Source of the DNA: an uncultured Pelagibacteraceae bacterium | Lineage (GTDB): Bacteria; Pseudomonadota; Alphaproteobacteria; Pelagibacterales; Pelagibacteraceae | Direction: 5' to 3' | DNA: 64,000 nt | Assembly: GCA_902578315.1 (NCBI GenBank) | Contig: CACHCL010000004.1 | Span: 31,001 to 95,000, forward strand | Part shown: positions 19,925 to 29,919 of the stretch, piece by piece | How the letters are laid out: the number at the start of each line of letters is the position of its first letter | Position numbering within the stretch: the first letter of the stretch is position 1 | Notes under the pieces: model-generated | Seen by the model: only the letters and a program-made list of their open reading frames with translations | Told to the model about the DNA's origin: nothing | Databases searched by the model: none | Position numbers and translations under genes: made by a program

Positions 19925-21290
19925 TCAATTTAAGTTTATCTTTAATCATATATAGAAAGATTAGTGACGGTATTACCATCAGTGCTGTAATGATAAAGAA
20001 AATACCCCAATCCCCATTTAACCAATCTACCAAAGCCCCAGAAGATGCTGCAAGTGTAGTTCTTCCTGCTGTTCCAATGGAGGCAAGAAGAGCGTATTGA
20101 GTAGCTGTATAAGTCCTATCTACAAGCATTGAAATAAAAGCAACAAATGCAACTGTTGCAAAAGCTGCAGCCATGTCATCAAATATTACTGCAATAGCAA
20201 ATAAAAATTCAGACTTTCCTGACCAAGCAAGTAAAGAAAATAATAGATTTGTGGAAGCCATAAGTATCCCAGATACGAACATTGCTTTTATAACTCCAGA
20301 ACGAATTGCGAATAATCCACCAAGAAGTGTAAATATTACAGTGGTAACCCAACCAAGACCTTTAGAATATAAAGCGATATCTGATTTGGTAAATCCTATC
20401 TCCTTATAAAAAATTACAGACATTCGTCCTAAGAAAGCCTCACCAATTTTAAAAAGAAAAACAAAGCCTAAAATTGCAATTGCAATATTAAAACCATTTT
20501 TTTTAAAAAAGCTTATTACTGGACCAATTACTGTTCCAGTCAACCATGCAACAACGCTTGTCAAAATATTTGATGAACCTAATCTATCCTCAATCATTTT
20601 ATCAGTTCGTCTTTGACTCTCTGCTCTATTTACTGGTTGAGTTTCATTTACAAATAAAAGCCCAATATTACAAAAAATAATAATAATACCTAAAACTAAA
20701 AATGTAATTTGCCAGTAATTTTCAAAACCTGATCGCTGAAAAAATTCTGCTGCATTCAATGCCACAACGCCACCTAATTTATAACCAGTCCACCATCCAA
20801 CAACCGCCATAGCTGCACCGGCTTGCATAGATTTTCCCTCATTTTCTCCAATTTGCTCAATTCTTAAAGCATCAACAGTAATGTCTTGAGTTGCTGAAGC
20901 TATTGCTATTATAAGACCGACACTAATTACCAAGGCTAAATTTGTTGTTGGATTGATTAAACTCCAAAACACCAAACTTATTAATATTATAGTTTGCATA
21001 GTAATTATCCAACCGCGTCTGTGACCTACTTTTTTGGTTAACCAAGGAATTCTAATTCTATCAATAATGGGAGCCCACAAGTAATTAAAAGCGTAAACAG
21101 CAAATATCAATCCCGCCCAACCTATAGTACTTCTGCTTAAACCATCCTCTTTCAACCAGAGACTTAAACTACTACCAATTATTACCCAAGGGAAACCGCT
21201 AATTGCTCCAAGAAGTAAAATTTTGATCATCCTATTATCAAAATAAACTTTGAAAGTTTCGGATAGTGATTGTTTTTTATAAATCTGCAT
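19917..21290 (-). CDS. ampG: AmpG-like muropeptide permease (MFS)
   Basis: A 457-residue MFS transporter of the PAT/AmpG group with about 12-14 membrane helices. Family-typical stretches are FPWVIIGSSLSLWL near residue 38, FNYLWAPIIDR near 70 and GHRRGWIITMQ near 90. AmpG carries GlcNAc-anhydroMurNAc peptides into the cytoplasm. It overlaps a cytosolic NlpC/P60 peptidase gene, which supports a cell-wall recycling role. Three bases separate it from trkH upstream, so the three minus-strand genes may form one transcript. Substrate assignment rests on family and neighbour. Confidence 0.82.
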   Translation of the reverse strand: MQIYKKQSLSETFKVYFDNRMIKILLLGAISGFPWVIIGSSLSLWLKEDGLSRSTIGWAGLIFAVYAFNYLWAPIIDRIRIPWLTKKVGHRRGWIITMQTIILISLVFWSLINPTTNLALVISVGLIIAIASATQDITVDALRIEQIGENEGKSMQAGAAMAVVGWWTGYKLGGVVALNAAEFFQRSGFENYWQITFLVLGIIIIFCNIGLLFVNETQPVNRAESQRRTDKMIEDRLGSSNILTSVVAWLTGTVIGPVISFFKKNGFNIAIAILGFVFLFKIGEAFLGRMSVIFYKEIGFTKSDIALYSKGLGWVTTVIFTLLGGLFAIRSGVIKAMFVSGILMASTNLLFSLLAWSGKSEFLFAIAVIFDDMAAAFATVAFVAFISMLVDRTYTATQYALLASIGTAGRTTLAASSGALVDWLNGDWGIFFIITALMVIPSLIFLYMIKDKLKLND

Positions 21291-21293
21291 AAT

Positions 21294-22742
21294 TTAATTT
21301 CTCCAAAAAGAAGGAAAAAATAAAACCAATACTGCGAAAAGTTCTAATCTTCCTAGTAACATTCCAGCAGATAAAATCCATTTAGATAAATCTGGTATCT
21401 CCCTGTAATTACCATTTGGCCCAATTACATCTCCTAATCCAGGTCCTACGTTCGAAATAGAACTTGCAGCTCCTGAAATTGATGTTATGAGATCTAATCC
21501 ACTTATGGATAAAAGCATCGCGATAATTAAAAAAATAAATAAAAAAGTAAAAATAAAAATAATTACTGAATTTATAAACGAATCTGAAATCTTTTGATTA
21601 TTATACTTGGTAATTATGACGCTATTTGGAGAAATAAGTTTTTTAATTTGATTTTTTAAGAATATTAAAAGCATTTGTAATCTAAAAATTTTGATTCCAC
21701 AAGCTGTAGAGCCCGCACAACCGCCAATAAACATTAAAAGTAAGAAAAAAATTAAAGAAAATTTTCCCCATAAACCAAAATCATCAGTTACATAACCTGT
21801 ACCAGATAAAATTGAAATTACATTAAATGATGAAATTCTAATTTTATCCGATAAACTACTTTCATAATTAATAAATATCAAATAAAAGAACATTATAAAA
21901 ATAGAGATTGCTAGTAAATAAATCAATCCTTTAATCTGCACATCTTGAAAAAAAATTTTCTTATTTCCTTGAGCAAATTTTAAATATGAAATGAAGGGTA
22001 TGCTACCCAAAATGATGAAAATACTTGCAATGATTTCAATATTTGAATTTCTAAAAAAACCAATCGAGTCGTTATGAGTTGAAAAGCCTCCAGTTGCGAT
22101 AGTTGTCATTGCATGGCTAACGCTATCAAATACCGTCATACCAAAAATCCAATAGAAAAATGCACAAACAAAAGTAAGAAAAATATAAGTAGAGATAATG
22201 ATTGTAGCTACTTCAATAGTCCTTGGGAGAATTTTTTCAGTGCTGTCAGGCCCTTCCATTTTAAATAATTGCATTCCACCGACTTTTAATAATGGTAGTA
22301 TTGTTATTGCCATAACTACTATTCCTATTCCACCAAGCCACTGCATTATTGCTCTCCATAATAAAATACTCTTAGGGCTATTATCTAAATCAGATATGAT
22401 TGTTGCACCTGTAGTTGTAATACCTGACATACTTTCAAAAAAAGCATCACTTAAAGTGAAATTTTGATTAGAGAGCAAAAAGGGCAAACTACCAAAAGCT
22501 GCAACCATAACCCAAGCTAAACATGAAAATAAAAATGTTTGCCTTAAATTTAGTTTAAATTCTTTCTCTAGATTTGCTAATACGAATAATATTCCAATAA
22601 AAATTGTAACAAATGACGCAGATATAAAACTATGGCTTCCCTCATTTAGAGTTACTTGAATTGCGTAAGGCGCTAACATAGATGATCCTAAAACAACTAG
22701 TAATATACCGATTAAAAAAAAGACTGTTTTGTTTGTAGCCAT
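21294..22742 (-). CDS. trkH: TrkH-family potassium uptake channel subunit
   Basis: A 482-residue K+ translocating subunit. Four pore-loop segments are visible: GITTTGATI, TIATGGFST, ILSGTGYVTD and SNVGPGLGD, each with the selectivity-filter glycine. GGIGIVVMAI follows the first pore. It normally works with the NAD-binding regulator TrkA, which is not in the window. The 93-base AT-rich region to the divergent lysyl-tRNA synthetase probably holds both promoters, but no convincing -35/-10 pair could be fixed. Confidence 0.93.
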   Translation of the reverse strand: MATNKTVFFLIGILLVVLGSSMLAPYAIQVTLNEGSHSFISASFVTIFIGILFVLANLEKEFKLNLRQTFLFSCLAWVMVAAFGSLPFLLSNQNFTLSDAFFESMSGITTTGATIISDLDNSPKSILLWRAIMQWLGGIGIVVMAITILPLLKVGGMQLFKMEGPDSTEKILPRTIEVATIIISTYIFLTFVCAFFYWIFGMTVFDSVSHAMTTIATGGFSTHNDSIGFFRNSNIEIIASIFIILGSIPFISYLKFAQGNKKIFFQDVQIKGLIYLLAISIFIMFFYLIFINYESSLSDKIRISSFNVISILSGTGYVTDDFGLWGKFSLIFFLLLMFIGGCAGSTACGIKIFRLQMLLIFLKNQIKKLISPNSVIITKYNNQKISDSFINSVIIFIFTFLFIFLIIAMLLSISGLDLITSISGAASSISNVGPGLGDVIGPNGNYREIPDLSKWILSAGMLLGRLELFAVLVLFFPSFWRN

Positions 22743-22835
22743 AAAATTTGAGATTATTTAAATACTTCTAAAATTCAACTTAATATCATGCAATTATATC
22801 TGTATTTTGAGCATAAAATTTAATAAACCATATTA

Positions 22836-24398
22836 ATGCTTGATAACAACATAATTCAATCTACTTCTTCTTGGCCATTTGTTGAAATTAGAAAACTTAT
22901 TAAAGATAGAAAAGATATCATAAAAAAAAAGAATAAAATAACCTTTCAAACTGGATATGGTCCTAGTGGTCTACCACATATAGGAACTTTTGGAGAAGTT
23001 GCTAGAACTACTATGATGATTAATGCTCTTAATCATATTCAAAAAATCGAACATGAATTAATTACTTTTTCTGATGATATGGATGGACTAAGAAAGGTTC
23101 CAGAAAATATTCCAAACGATAAAATTTTAAAAGAAAATTTAGGTAAACCTTTAACATCAATACCTGATCCATTTAAAAAATATAATAGTTTTGGTGAACA
23201 CAACAATGAAATGCTTAAAGAATTTTTAAATAAATTTAACTTTAAATTTATTTTTAAGAGTTCTACCGAAAATTATAAAAAGGGGGTCTTCAATTCCTCC
23301 CTGATGCGCGTTTTAGAAAAATACGAAGATATTATGAATATCATTTTGCCTACTTTAAGAGAAGAAAGACGGAAAACTTATTGTCCATTTTTACCTATAT
23401 GTCCAACCACAGGTAGGGTTCTCGAGATACCAATGGTAAGTATGGATAAGAAGACCGGCGCTATAGTTTTTGATAACAAAGGCAAAAAAGTTGAGTCTAA
23501 TATTTTAGACGGAAAATGTAAATTACAATGGAAAGTTGACTGGGCGATGCGATGGTTTACTTTTGATGTTGATTTTGAGATGTACGGTAAAGATTTGACG
23601 GAGAGCGCTATACTATCATCTAAGATTTGCAGAACGCTAGGAAAAAAACCCCCAAATGGATTTGCATATGAATTATTTTTAGATGAAAAGGGAGAAAAAA
23701 TTTCTAAATCTAAAGGTAATGGAATATCAATAGATCAATGGCTCAGGTACGCTTCTCCTGAAAGCTTAGCTTTATATATGTATCCAAATCCAAAAAGAGC
23801 AAAAAAACTTTATTCTGAGGTCGTACCAAAGACTGTTGATGAATATCTAAATTATATTGAAAAATATCCTAAAGAGGACATTAAGGAAAAATTAATGAAC
23901 CCTGTTTGGCATATTCATAATGGACAACCACCAAAAGAAAAAATCGTAATGCCTTTTTCAATGTTGTTAAATTTGGTTGGTTCTAGTAATGCAGACAATA
24001 AAGATATTCTCTGGAAGTTTATTAATAGATTTCATAAAGAATTAAAACCGGCAGATCATAAAATACTTGATGGGTTGACTGAATATGCAATAAATTATTT
24101 TAAAGATAAAGTTGAACCAAATAAAAAATTTAAAAAGCCTGATCAAAATGAGAAAAAAGCCTTACAAAATTTAATTAATAAACTTCAACAAATTGACCAG
24201 TCATTATCACCAGAGGAAATTCAAACTCATGTATACACTGTAGGTAAAGAAAATGGATATGATAAAAATTTAAGAGACTGGTTTAAACTGATATATGAAG
24301 TTGTATTTGGAGAAGAAAACGGTCCAAGGATGGGTTTTTTCATAAGTTTTTTTGGACTTAATGAAACAATTGAATTAATAAAGAATAAAATAAAATAA
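22836..24398 (+). CDS. lysK: lysyl-tRNA synthetase, class I
   Basis: A 520-residue class I LysRS, the archaeal-type enzyme also carried by many Alphaproteobacteria, unrelated in fold to class II LysS. The HIGH-type signature is GPSGLPHIGT near residue 46 and the KMSKS-type loop is KISKSKGNG near 290. A C-terminal alpha-helical anticodon-binding domain follows. Cysteine-rich insert CPFLPICPTTG is near 185. Its stop overlaps the pyrD start by one base (TAATG). Confidence 0.96.
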   Translation: MLDNNIIQSTSSWPFVEIRKLIKDRKDIIKKKNKITFQTGYGPSGLPHIGTFGEVARTTMMINALNHIQKIEHELITFSDDMDGLRKVPENIPNDKILKENLGKPLTSIPDPFKKYNSFGEHNNEMLKEFLNKFNFKFIFKSSTENYKKGVFNSSLMRVLEKYEDIMNIILPTLREERRKTYCPFLPICPTTGRVLEIPMVSMDKKTGAIVFDNKGKKVESNILDGKCKLQWKVDWAMRWFTFDVDFEMYGKDLTESAILSSKICRTLGKKPPNGFAYELFLDEKGEKISKSKGNGISIDQWLRYASPESLALYMYPNPKRAKKLYSEVVPKTVDEYLNYIEKYPKEDIKEKLMNPVWHIHNGQPPKEKIVMPFSMLLNLVGSSNADNKDILWKFINRFHKELKPADHKILDGLTEYAINYFKDKVEPNKKFKKPDQNEKKALQNLINKLQQIDQSLSPEEIQTHVYTVGKENGYDKNLRDWFKLIYEVVFGEENGPRMGFFISFFGLNETIELIKNKIK

Positions 24399-25444
24399 TG
24401 TTTTCAATATTTAAACCTTATATATTTTCTCTAGACCCAGAAGTCGCTCATGATCTAGCTATTAAATCACTGAAATTCAATGTTTTACCGAAAAACCTTT
24501 TCAGCGTTGAGAAGGAAGAAATTTTAGAAATAAATTTATTAGGAGAAAAATTACCTAATCCCATAGGTTTAGCTGCAGGTTTTGATAAAAGTGCTGAAGT
24601 CTATAATTCCTTATTTAAACTAGGTTATGGTTTTGTAGAAGTTGGAACAATTACTCCTAAAAGACAACTAGGAAATCCAAAACCCAGAATTTTTAGACTA
24701 GAAAAAGATGAGGCTTTAATAAATCGGCTTGGCTTTAACAATCACGGCTGTGAAATTGTTTCACAAAGAATACAACGTAATTTACCAAATGGTTTTTTAG
24801 GAATTAATATAGGGCCAAATAAAGATTCAAAAAATAAAGAGGAGGATTATTACTTATGTTTGTCTAAACTTGCATCTTATGCAAGTTATTTAACAATTAA
24901 TATTTCTTCTCCAAATACAGAAGGTTTAAGAGACTTTCATGACCAAAAAGCTCTCGAGAAGCTTCTTTCAGGAATCAATAAAATAAAAAAAGAGAAGAAT
25001 ATTAAAAAGCCGATCGTTATTAAACTCTCTCCAGATATTCAAGACCGTGAAATCAGTAATATAATTGAATTAATTACGAAATTTAGGATTGATGGGATAA
25101 TTATTTCCAATACAACAGACAGCAACCGTGACAGCTTATCTGATGCTAGAAAAAATGAAAAAGGAGGACTATCTGGTAAACCTTTGAAAAATCTATCTAC
25201 AAGTTTGATAAAAAAGTTTTATAGGGAAACTAAAGGTAAACTGGAGATAATTGGCGTCGGAGGCATTGACTCAGGGCAAGCAGCTTTTGAGAAGATATGT
25301 GCTGGAGCTAATGCAGTGCAATTATATACAGGCATGGTATATAAAGGCCCAGGAGTAGTTAAAGACATGAAAAAAGAGTTAATTTCAATTTTGAAAAAAG
25401 AAAATCTTAAAAATATAAGTGAAGCAGTTGGAATTAATGCTTGA
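24398..25444 (+). CDS. pyrD: dihydroorotate dehydrogenase (quinone), class 2
   Basis: A 348-residue FMN enzyme oxidising dihydroorotate to orotate with ubiquinone as acceptor, on the inner face of the cytoplasmic membrane. The short N-terminal helical domain characteristic of class 2 is present, then GLAAGFDKSAEV near 58, RLGFNNHG near 110 and the catalytic serine region NISSPNTEGL near 168, and the C-terminal phosphate-binding GVGGIDSG. Translationally coupled to lysK. Confidence 0.96.
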   Translation: MFSIFKPYIFSLDPEVAHDLAIKSLKFNVLPKNLFSVEKEEILEINLLGEKLPNPIGLAAGFDKSAEVYNSLFKLGYGFVEVGTITPKRQLGNPKPRIFRLEKDEALINRLGFNNHGCEIVSQRIQRNLPNGFLGINIGPNKDSKNKEEDYYLCLSKLASYASYLTINISSPNTEGLRDFHDQKALEKLLSGINKIKKEKNIKKPIVIKLSPDIQDREISNIIELITKFRIDGIIISNTTDSNRDSLSDARKNEKGGLSGKPLKNLSTSLIKKFYRETKGKLEIIGVGGIDSGQAAFEKICAGANAVQLYTGMVYKGPGVVKDMKKELISILKKENLKNISEAVGINA

Positions 25445-25485
25445 CCCTTTTCAACACTAGAATTATACAACCTTAGGAATAATTT

Positions 25486-25764
25486 ATGTCAAAAAAATGT
25501 GAGTTAACAGGAGTATCACCTTTAAAAGGTCACAACGTCAGCCATGCAAAAAACAAAACGAAGAGAAGATTTTTGCCCAACTTGAAGAAAGTTACTTTTA
25601 GAAGCGATATATTAAAGAAAGATATCAAGCTAAATGTAGCTAACGCAGCTTTAAGAACTGTAGATTTTAAAGGCGGACTTGATAAATTCTTAATTTCTGC
25701 AAAAAATGCAAAACTTTCAAAAAAAGTAAAAAAAATTAAAGCCTCTATTTCAGCTAAATCATAA
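25486..25764 (+). CDS. rpmB: 50S ribosomal protein L28
   Basis: A 92-residue basic protein with the L28 start (MSKKCELTG, HNVSHAKNKTKRRF) and LRTVDFKGGLDKFL near the end. An AGGAA element lies six bases before the ATG, one of the few clear ribosome sites here. A 41-base gap separates it from pyrD and one base from the queuosine-precursor transporter. Confidence 0.97.
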   Translation: MSKKCELTGVSPLKGHNVSHAKNKTKRRFLPNLKKVTFRSDILKKDIKLNVANAALRTVDFKGGLDKFLISAKNAKLSKKVKKIKASISAKS

Positions 25765-25765
25765 A

Positions 25766-26341
25766 ATGAATTTGTACTATAAACTATCAATTTTGATGGG
25801 GATTGTAGTAGTTTTATCTAATTTTCTAGTTCAATTTCCTGTTCAGTATTTTGGCTTAAGTGAATTATTAACTTACGGAGCCTTTAGCTATCCTATTACT
25901 TTTTTAATAACTGATTTAGCTAATCGTGCCTACGGAAAGATAGTAGCAAGAAAAGTTGTGTACTTTGGATTTGTAATTGGAATATTACTTACGCTTGTAG
26001 TTTCGACAAACTTTGACGATATAATTTCAATACGAATAGCAATAGGCTCTGGAACTGCCTTTTTTGTCGCTCAAAATTTAGATGTTCAAGTATTTGACAA
26101 ATTAAGAAAAAAAGATTGGTTCATTGCACCTCTTACATCATCATTTTTTGGATCAATAACAGATACTTTCTTATTTTTTTCAATATCTTTCTACTCGACT
26201 GGAATTCCTTGGGTGACATTAGCTCTAGGAGATTTCGCAGTTAAGTTATTTATTACATTAATTATGTTAATTCCTTTCAGGCTTTTACTTCATAAAATTA
26301 AAGATTATACAGAAAATTCAGACTCAAAAGTTAAATTCTAA
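25766..26341 (+). CDS. queuosine precursor transporter (VUT/YhhQ family)
   Basis: A 191-residue inner-membrane protein with about six hydrophobic segments. The family signature [18 protein letters not shown] lies near residues 46-63. E. coli YhhQ imports the queuosine precursors preQ0/preQ1 for tRNA modification, so this strain may salvage rather than make the base. It follows rpmB by one base. Its stop codon overlaps that of convergent cobT by three bases. Confidence 0.87.
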   Translation: MNLYYKLSILMGIVVVLSNFLVQFPVQYFGLSELLTYGAFSYPITFLITDLANRAYGKIVARKVVYFGFVIGILLTLVVSTNFDDIISIRIAIGSGTAFFVAQNLDVQVFDKLRKKDWFIAPLTSSFFGSITDTFLFFSISFYSTGIPWVTLALGDFAVKLFITLIMLIPFRLLLHKIKDYTENSDSKVKF

Positions 26342-28155
26342 TGGATAGTTTTTTTATTTTTTTCAACAAATAAATCAGTTAATTGATTAATCATAACATC
26401 ACCTAAATCTTGAACATCAGTAATTTTAACCGCTTTTTTATAATATCGAGTAACATCATGACCTATTCCTATTGCCAGTAATTCAATGTTTGATTTACCT
26501 TCAATCCATTTAACAGTTTTTTTTAAATTTGACTCCAAATAGTCGCTTGTGTTTGTAGATAGTGTAGAGTCGTCTACAGGAGCGCCATCTGAAATAACCA
26601 TTAAAATCTTTCTGTCCTCTTTTCTTTTATTCATCTTATTAAAAGCCCACTTAAGAGCTTCACCATCGATATTTTCTTTGAGCAATCCTTCCTTTAACAT
26701 TAAGCCAATATTATTTTTAGCCTGTCTCCACTGAGTGTCAGCAGATTTATAAATAATGTGTCTCAGGTCATTTAGCCTACCAGGAAAGTTGGGTTTTTCA
26801 TTTTTCATCCACTTTTCTCTTGAAGATCCACCTTTCCAATGTTTTGTTGTAAATCCTAGTATCTCAACTTTAACCATACATCTTTCTAGTGTTCTTGATA
26901 GTATATCTGCACAAATAGCTGCGACAGATATTGGCTTACCTCTCATTGAACCTGAGTTATCTATTAAAATGGTTACCAACGTATCTTTGAATTCTATATC
27001 TTTCTCTTTTTTAAATGAAAGTGAATTAAACGGATCCATTATAATTCTTGGAAGTTTGGACGTATCTAATAAACCCTCCTCTAAATCAAAGTTCCAAGAT
27101 CTATTCTGTTTTGCGAGTAATTTCCTTTGCAATTTGTTTGCTAATTTTGAAATAAAATTTTTAAGTTGTAATAACTGTTGATCTAAACTTTTTCTTAGCC
27201 TATCAAGCTCATCTGAACTTTCTAAATCCTCAGCTTTGATTATTTCATCGAATTCATCTGTATAGATTTTATATTTTAAATCTCCAAAATTCATATTATT
27301 CTCTTTTTTAGAATCTATCCTTTTGCTATCTGCTATTTCAACTTGATCCTCTGCTTCATTTGTCTCTTTAGTCTCATTATTCAAATCTGGAACATTTGCA
27401 TCAATTAACATTTCTTCATTTTTTTCCTCTTTTTGCTTTGTTTTTTGCTCCTGATTTTTAGTTTTAGATTGTTTATCTTCATTTCTATTGTCGTCGTCTT
27501 TTTTTTCCTCATCATCTATATTTTCGTCTAAGCTCATATTGGAAATCAGTTGAGAAATGAGTGAATTAAATTTCTCTTGATCTAAAAATGAGTCTTTAAG
27601 CTCAGAAATTTTGTTCTTAAAATTATCATTTAAATCTTTTTTATAAGATCTTAACTTCTTATCTATTTGATTTTCATTTTTGAATTCTAAAAATTTTACT
27701 CTTAAATAATTTTCAAACGATTCTACTATTTTATCCTCGCTACTTTTAAGGTCTAATCCTGAAACTCTTTTTTGATAAAATTTTTCTATATTATTTTTTA
27801 CTCCTTTAAAATAATTTGTTCCAATTTTTTCACATCTGATTTTTTCCGAGATATTGTAAAGCTTTTTTGAAATATTACCCTCTGGTTCGTGTCTTTTTAG
27901 AGTCTGTTTATCTGAAAATCTAAAACTTAACGATTTTGAGTCTGCGATGGCTCTTATTTCTTCATAGTTTATTTTATTATTTAAATTATCTGGAGCAGGT
28001 AACCTTATTAAATTTTTCTCTGATTTAGTTGGTTGATTTCCAAAAGAAACCTCAATTTTTTGTGAATTAGATAATGATCTTACGGTAGAGCTTATAGCAG
28101 TTTTAAAATCCTCTATTTTTTCTTTTTTTGTGTCCACTTTTTTAAATTGAAACAT
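26338..28155 (-). CDS. cobT: CobT-like von Willebrand A chelatase subunit
   Basis: A 605-residue CobT homologue. An N-terminal helical region with CobT-type motifs is followed by a long acidic, Lys/Glu/Asn-rich low-complexity linker (about 215-290) and a C-terminal VWA domain whose MIDAS motif is DNSGSMRG near residue 395. With AAA+ partner CobS it remodels a target; in aerobic cobalamin synthesis the CobNST complex inserts cobalt. No CobN or corrin gene is visible here, so the actual substrate is uncertain. It overlaps cobS by 14 bases. Confidence 0.92.
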   Translation of the reverse strand: MFQFKKVDTKKEKIEDFKTAISSTVRSLSNSQKIEVSFGNQPTKSEKNLIRLPAPDNLNNKINYEEIRAIADSKSLSFRFSDKQTLKRHEPEGNISKKLYNISEKIRCEKIGTNYFKGVKNNIEKFYQKRVSGLDLKSSEDKIVESFENYLRVKFLEFKNENQIDKKLRSYKKDLNDNFKNKISELKDSFLDQEKFNSLISQLISNMSLDENIDDEEKKDDDNRNEDKQSKTKNQEQKTKQKEEKNEEMLIDANVPDLNNETKETNEAEDQVEIADSKRIDSKKENNMNFGDLKYKIYTDEFDEIIKAEDLESSDELDRLRKSLDQQLLQLKNFISKLANKLQRKLLAKQNRSWNFDLEEGLLDTSKLPRIIMDPFNSLSFKKEKDIEFKDTLVTILIDNSGSMRGKPISVAAICADILSRTLERCMVKVEILGFTTKHWKGGSSREKWMKNEKPNFPGRLNDLRHIIYKSADTQWRQAKNNIGLMLKEGLLKENIDGEALKWAFNKMNKRKEDRKILMVISDGAPVDDSTLSTNTSDYLESNLKKTVKWIEGKSNIELLAIGIGHDVTRYYKKAVKITDVQDLGDVMINQLTDLFVEKNKKTIH

Positions 28156-29119
28156 TTATCGAAGATTCGGGCAAATCTTCACCAAAACATCTTTGGTAAT
28201 ATTCAGAAATTATTTTTTTTTCTAAATCATCGCATTTATTTAGAAAGGTTATTCTAAAAGCATATCCCTTATCTTTAAAAATATCAGTATTTTCCGCCCA
28301 ATGTAAAACTGTGCGAGGACTCATTACAGTAGATATATCACCGTTCATAAACCCTTTTCTAGTAAGATCAGCAACTTTAATCATATTTGACATTAACTCC
28401 TTGCCTTCTTTGTTATTGAAGCTTTTATTTTTGGCTACAATTATTTCCAATTCTTTTTCAAACGGTAAATAATTTAAAGTTGAAACAATATTCCATCTAT
28501 CCATCTGACCTTGATTTATTTGTTGAGTTCCGTGATAAAGACCAGTTGTGTCACCTAAACCTACTGTATTAGTGGTAGCAAAAATTCTAAAAAAATCATG
28601 CTGTTCCAAGACCTTGTTTTTATCTAGTAGTGTGAAATTTCCACTACTTTCTAAAACTCTTTGAATAACAAACATGACATCAGGTCGACCTGCATCATAC
28701 TCATCAAATACTAAAGCTACCGGGTTTTGAATTGACCAAGGAAGAATTCCCTCTTTAAATTCAGTGACTTGTTTTCCGTCTTTTAAAATTATCGCATCTT
28801 TACCAATTAAATCTATTCTACTTATATGACTATCTAAGTTTACTCTTACACAAGGCCAGTTAAGTCTGGCTGCGACCTGTTCTATGTGTGTAGACTTACC
28901 AGTACCATGATAACCTTGTATAAGAACTCTTTTATTAAATGAAAACCCAGCTAAAATAGCTAATGTCGTATCTTTATCAAATTTATAATCTGGGTCTATT
29001 TTGGGTACATATTCATTTTTTTTAGAAAAGGCTCCTACCTTCATTTCACTTTCAAGACCAAAAGTTTGTTTTACGGATAGTTTAATATCGGGTTTTTGTA
29101 AAAGTTGATTTGTATTCAT
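28142..29119 (-). CDS. cobS: CobS-like AAA+ ATPase
   Basis: A 325-residue MoxR-type AAA+ ATPase, normal CobS length. Walker [10 protein letters not shown] is at about 69-77, Walker B VFDEYD near 135, and the sensor region FATTNT near 185. It acts as a ring with CobT. It overlaps cobT by 14 bases and the J-domain gene by four bases (ATGA), so the three proteins are translated as a unit. Whether it still serves a cobaltochelatase is open. Confidence 0.93.
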   Translation of the reverse strand: MNTNQLLQKPDIKLSVKQTFGLESEMKVGAFSKKNEYVPKIDPDYKFDKDTTLAILAGFSFNKRVLIQGYHGTGKSTHIEQVAARLNWPCVRVNLDSHISRIDLIGKDAIILKDGKQVTEFKEGILPWSIQNPVALVFDEYDAGRPDVMFVIQRVLESSGNFTLLDKNKVLEQHDFFRIFATTNTVGLGDTTGLYHGTQQINQGQMDRWNIVSTLNYLPFEKELEIIVAKNKSFNNKEGKELMSNMIKVADLTRKGFMNGDISTVMSPRTVLHWAENTDIFKDKGYAFRITFLNKCDDLEKKIISEYYQRCFGEDLPESSINVSI

Positions 29120-29631
29120 TTTTTTCCAAAAGTTTTTTTAAGTTGACTGTACGCTAAAGTAATTTTTTTTAATTTATCTTCAAATTTTTTACTTCCTCGA
29201 TTTTTATCAGGATGATATTTTTTTACAAGTTCTTTAAATTTAGATTGAATTTTTTCCCATTTAACCTCAACATTTAGCTCCATAACCTGAAAAGCATCAC
29301 GGTCAGTTTGAGACATCTTAGTTTTTTTGAAATCCCTGTAATTTGCGGACTGAAAAATATTTAATTTATCATCTAAAGCATTATTCCACAAAATATTGAA
29401 AAAATTGTCTGAAGAGCCAAAATTTTTTGTAGATTTATGCCAAGTAAGATCAGATTTAATAAAATACTCTATCTCTTGATCATTCATGTTTTCAAAATAA
29501 TTCCAATTTTTATTAAAAATTTTTATATGTTTTAAACAAAGCAATCTATATTTTTTGCTATTATCCTTTTCAATTGGTGCTTTATATGAACCTATCTCTT
29601 TACAATTTTCCCAGTCACATATAATTTTCAT
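29116..29631 (-). CDS. J-domain (DnaJ-like) protein
   Basis: A 171-residue protein with a C-terminal J domain; HPD is at about 140-142 in KYHPDKNRG. The N-terminal 100 residues contain CDWENC and a second Cys-His pair (LCLKHI), possibly a small metal site. It would recruit an Hsp70 to a client. It is the first gene of the J-protein/CobS/CobT operon, which suggests the client is this ATPase complex. It lacks the DnaJ Gly/Phe and zinc-finger regions, so it is not DnaJ itself. Confidence 0.9.
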   Translation of the reverse strand: MKIICDWENCKEIGSYKAPIEKDNSKKYRLLCLKHIKIFNKNWNYFENMNDQEIEYFIKSDLTWHKSTKNFGSSDNFFNILWNNALDDKLNIFQSANYRDFKKTKMSQTDRDAFQVMELNVEVKWEKIQSKFKELVKKYHPDKNRGSKKFEDKLKKITLAYSQLKKTFGKK

Positions 29632-29661
29632 TATAGGATTCTATATATTAAATTTTGAATA

Positions 29662-29919
29662 ATGAAAAATTATTTTGACAACATTGAACAGAAATTGCGT
29701 AAGAACATTAATTTTGAAAAAATTGAAATAATTGATAATTCACATAAGCATAAGGGTCATAAGTCTTTTTCATCAACTAAGCTACATTTAGCTTTGAATA
29801 TTAAGTCAAACTATCTTGTATCACTATCAAAGCTTGATGCACACAAGCTTATTATGAAAGTTTTAGAAGATGAATTGAAGACCAAAATTCATGCTCTCGA
29901 GATTAAAATTTATTCATAG
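29662..29919 (+). CDS. BolA family protein
   Basis: An 85-residue BolA-like protein, a family that binds monothiol glutaredoxin Fe-S clusters. The conserved SHKHKGH loop near residue 27 and C-terminal HALEI near 79 are present. The usual RHR-type residues are replaced by KLDAHK. It is divergent from the J-protein gene with a 30-base gap, and its 3' end overlaps convergent aroB by 17 bases. Confidence 0.88.
   Translation: MKNYFDNIEQKLRKNINFEKIEIIDNSHKHKGHKSFSSTKLHLALNIKSNYLVSLSKLDAHKLIMKVLEDELKTKIHALEIKIYS

Noticed and set aside
22743-22835. Defined promoters in the trkH-lysK divergent gap
   Set aside because: Several TTGA-like and TATAT-like hexamers occur but no pair has a convincing 16-18 base spacing and a sensible start position.
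26756-27181. 141-codon plus-strand ORF
   Set aside because: It is antisense to the VWA domain of cobT and has no family features.
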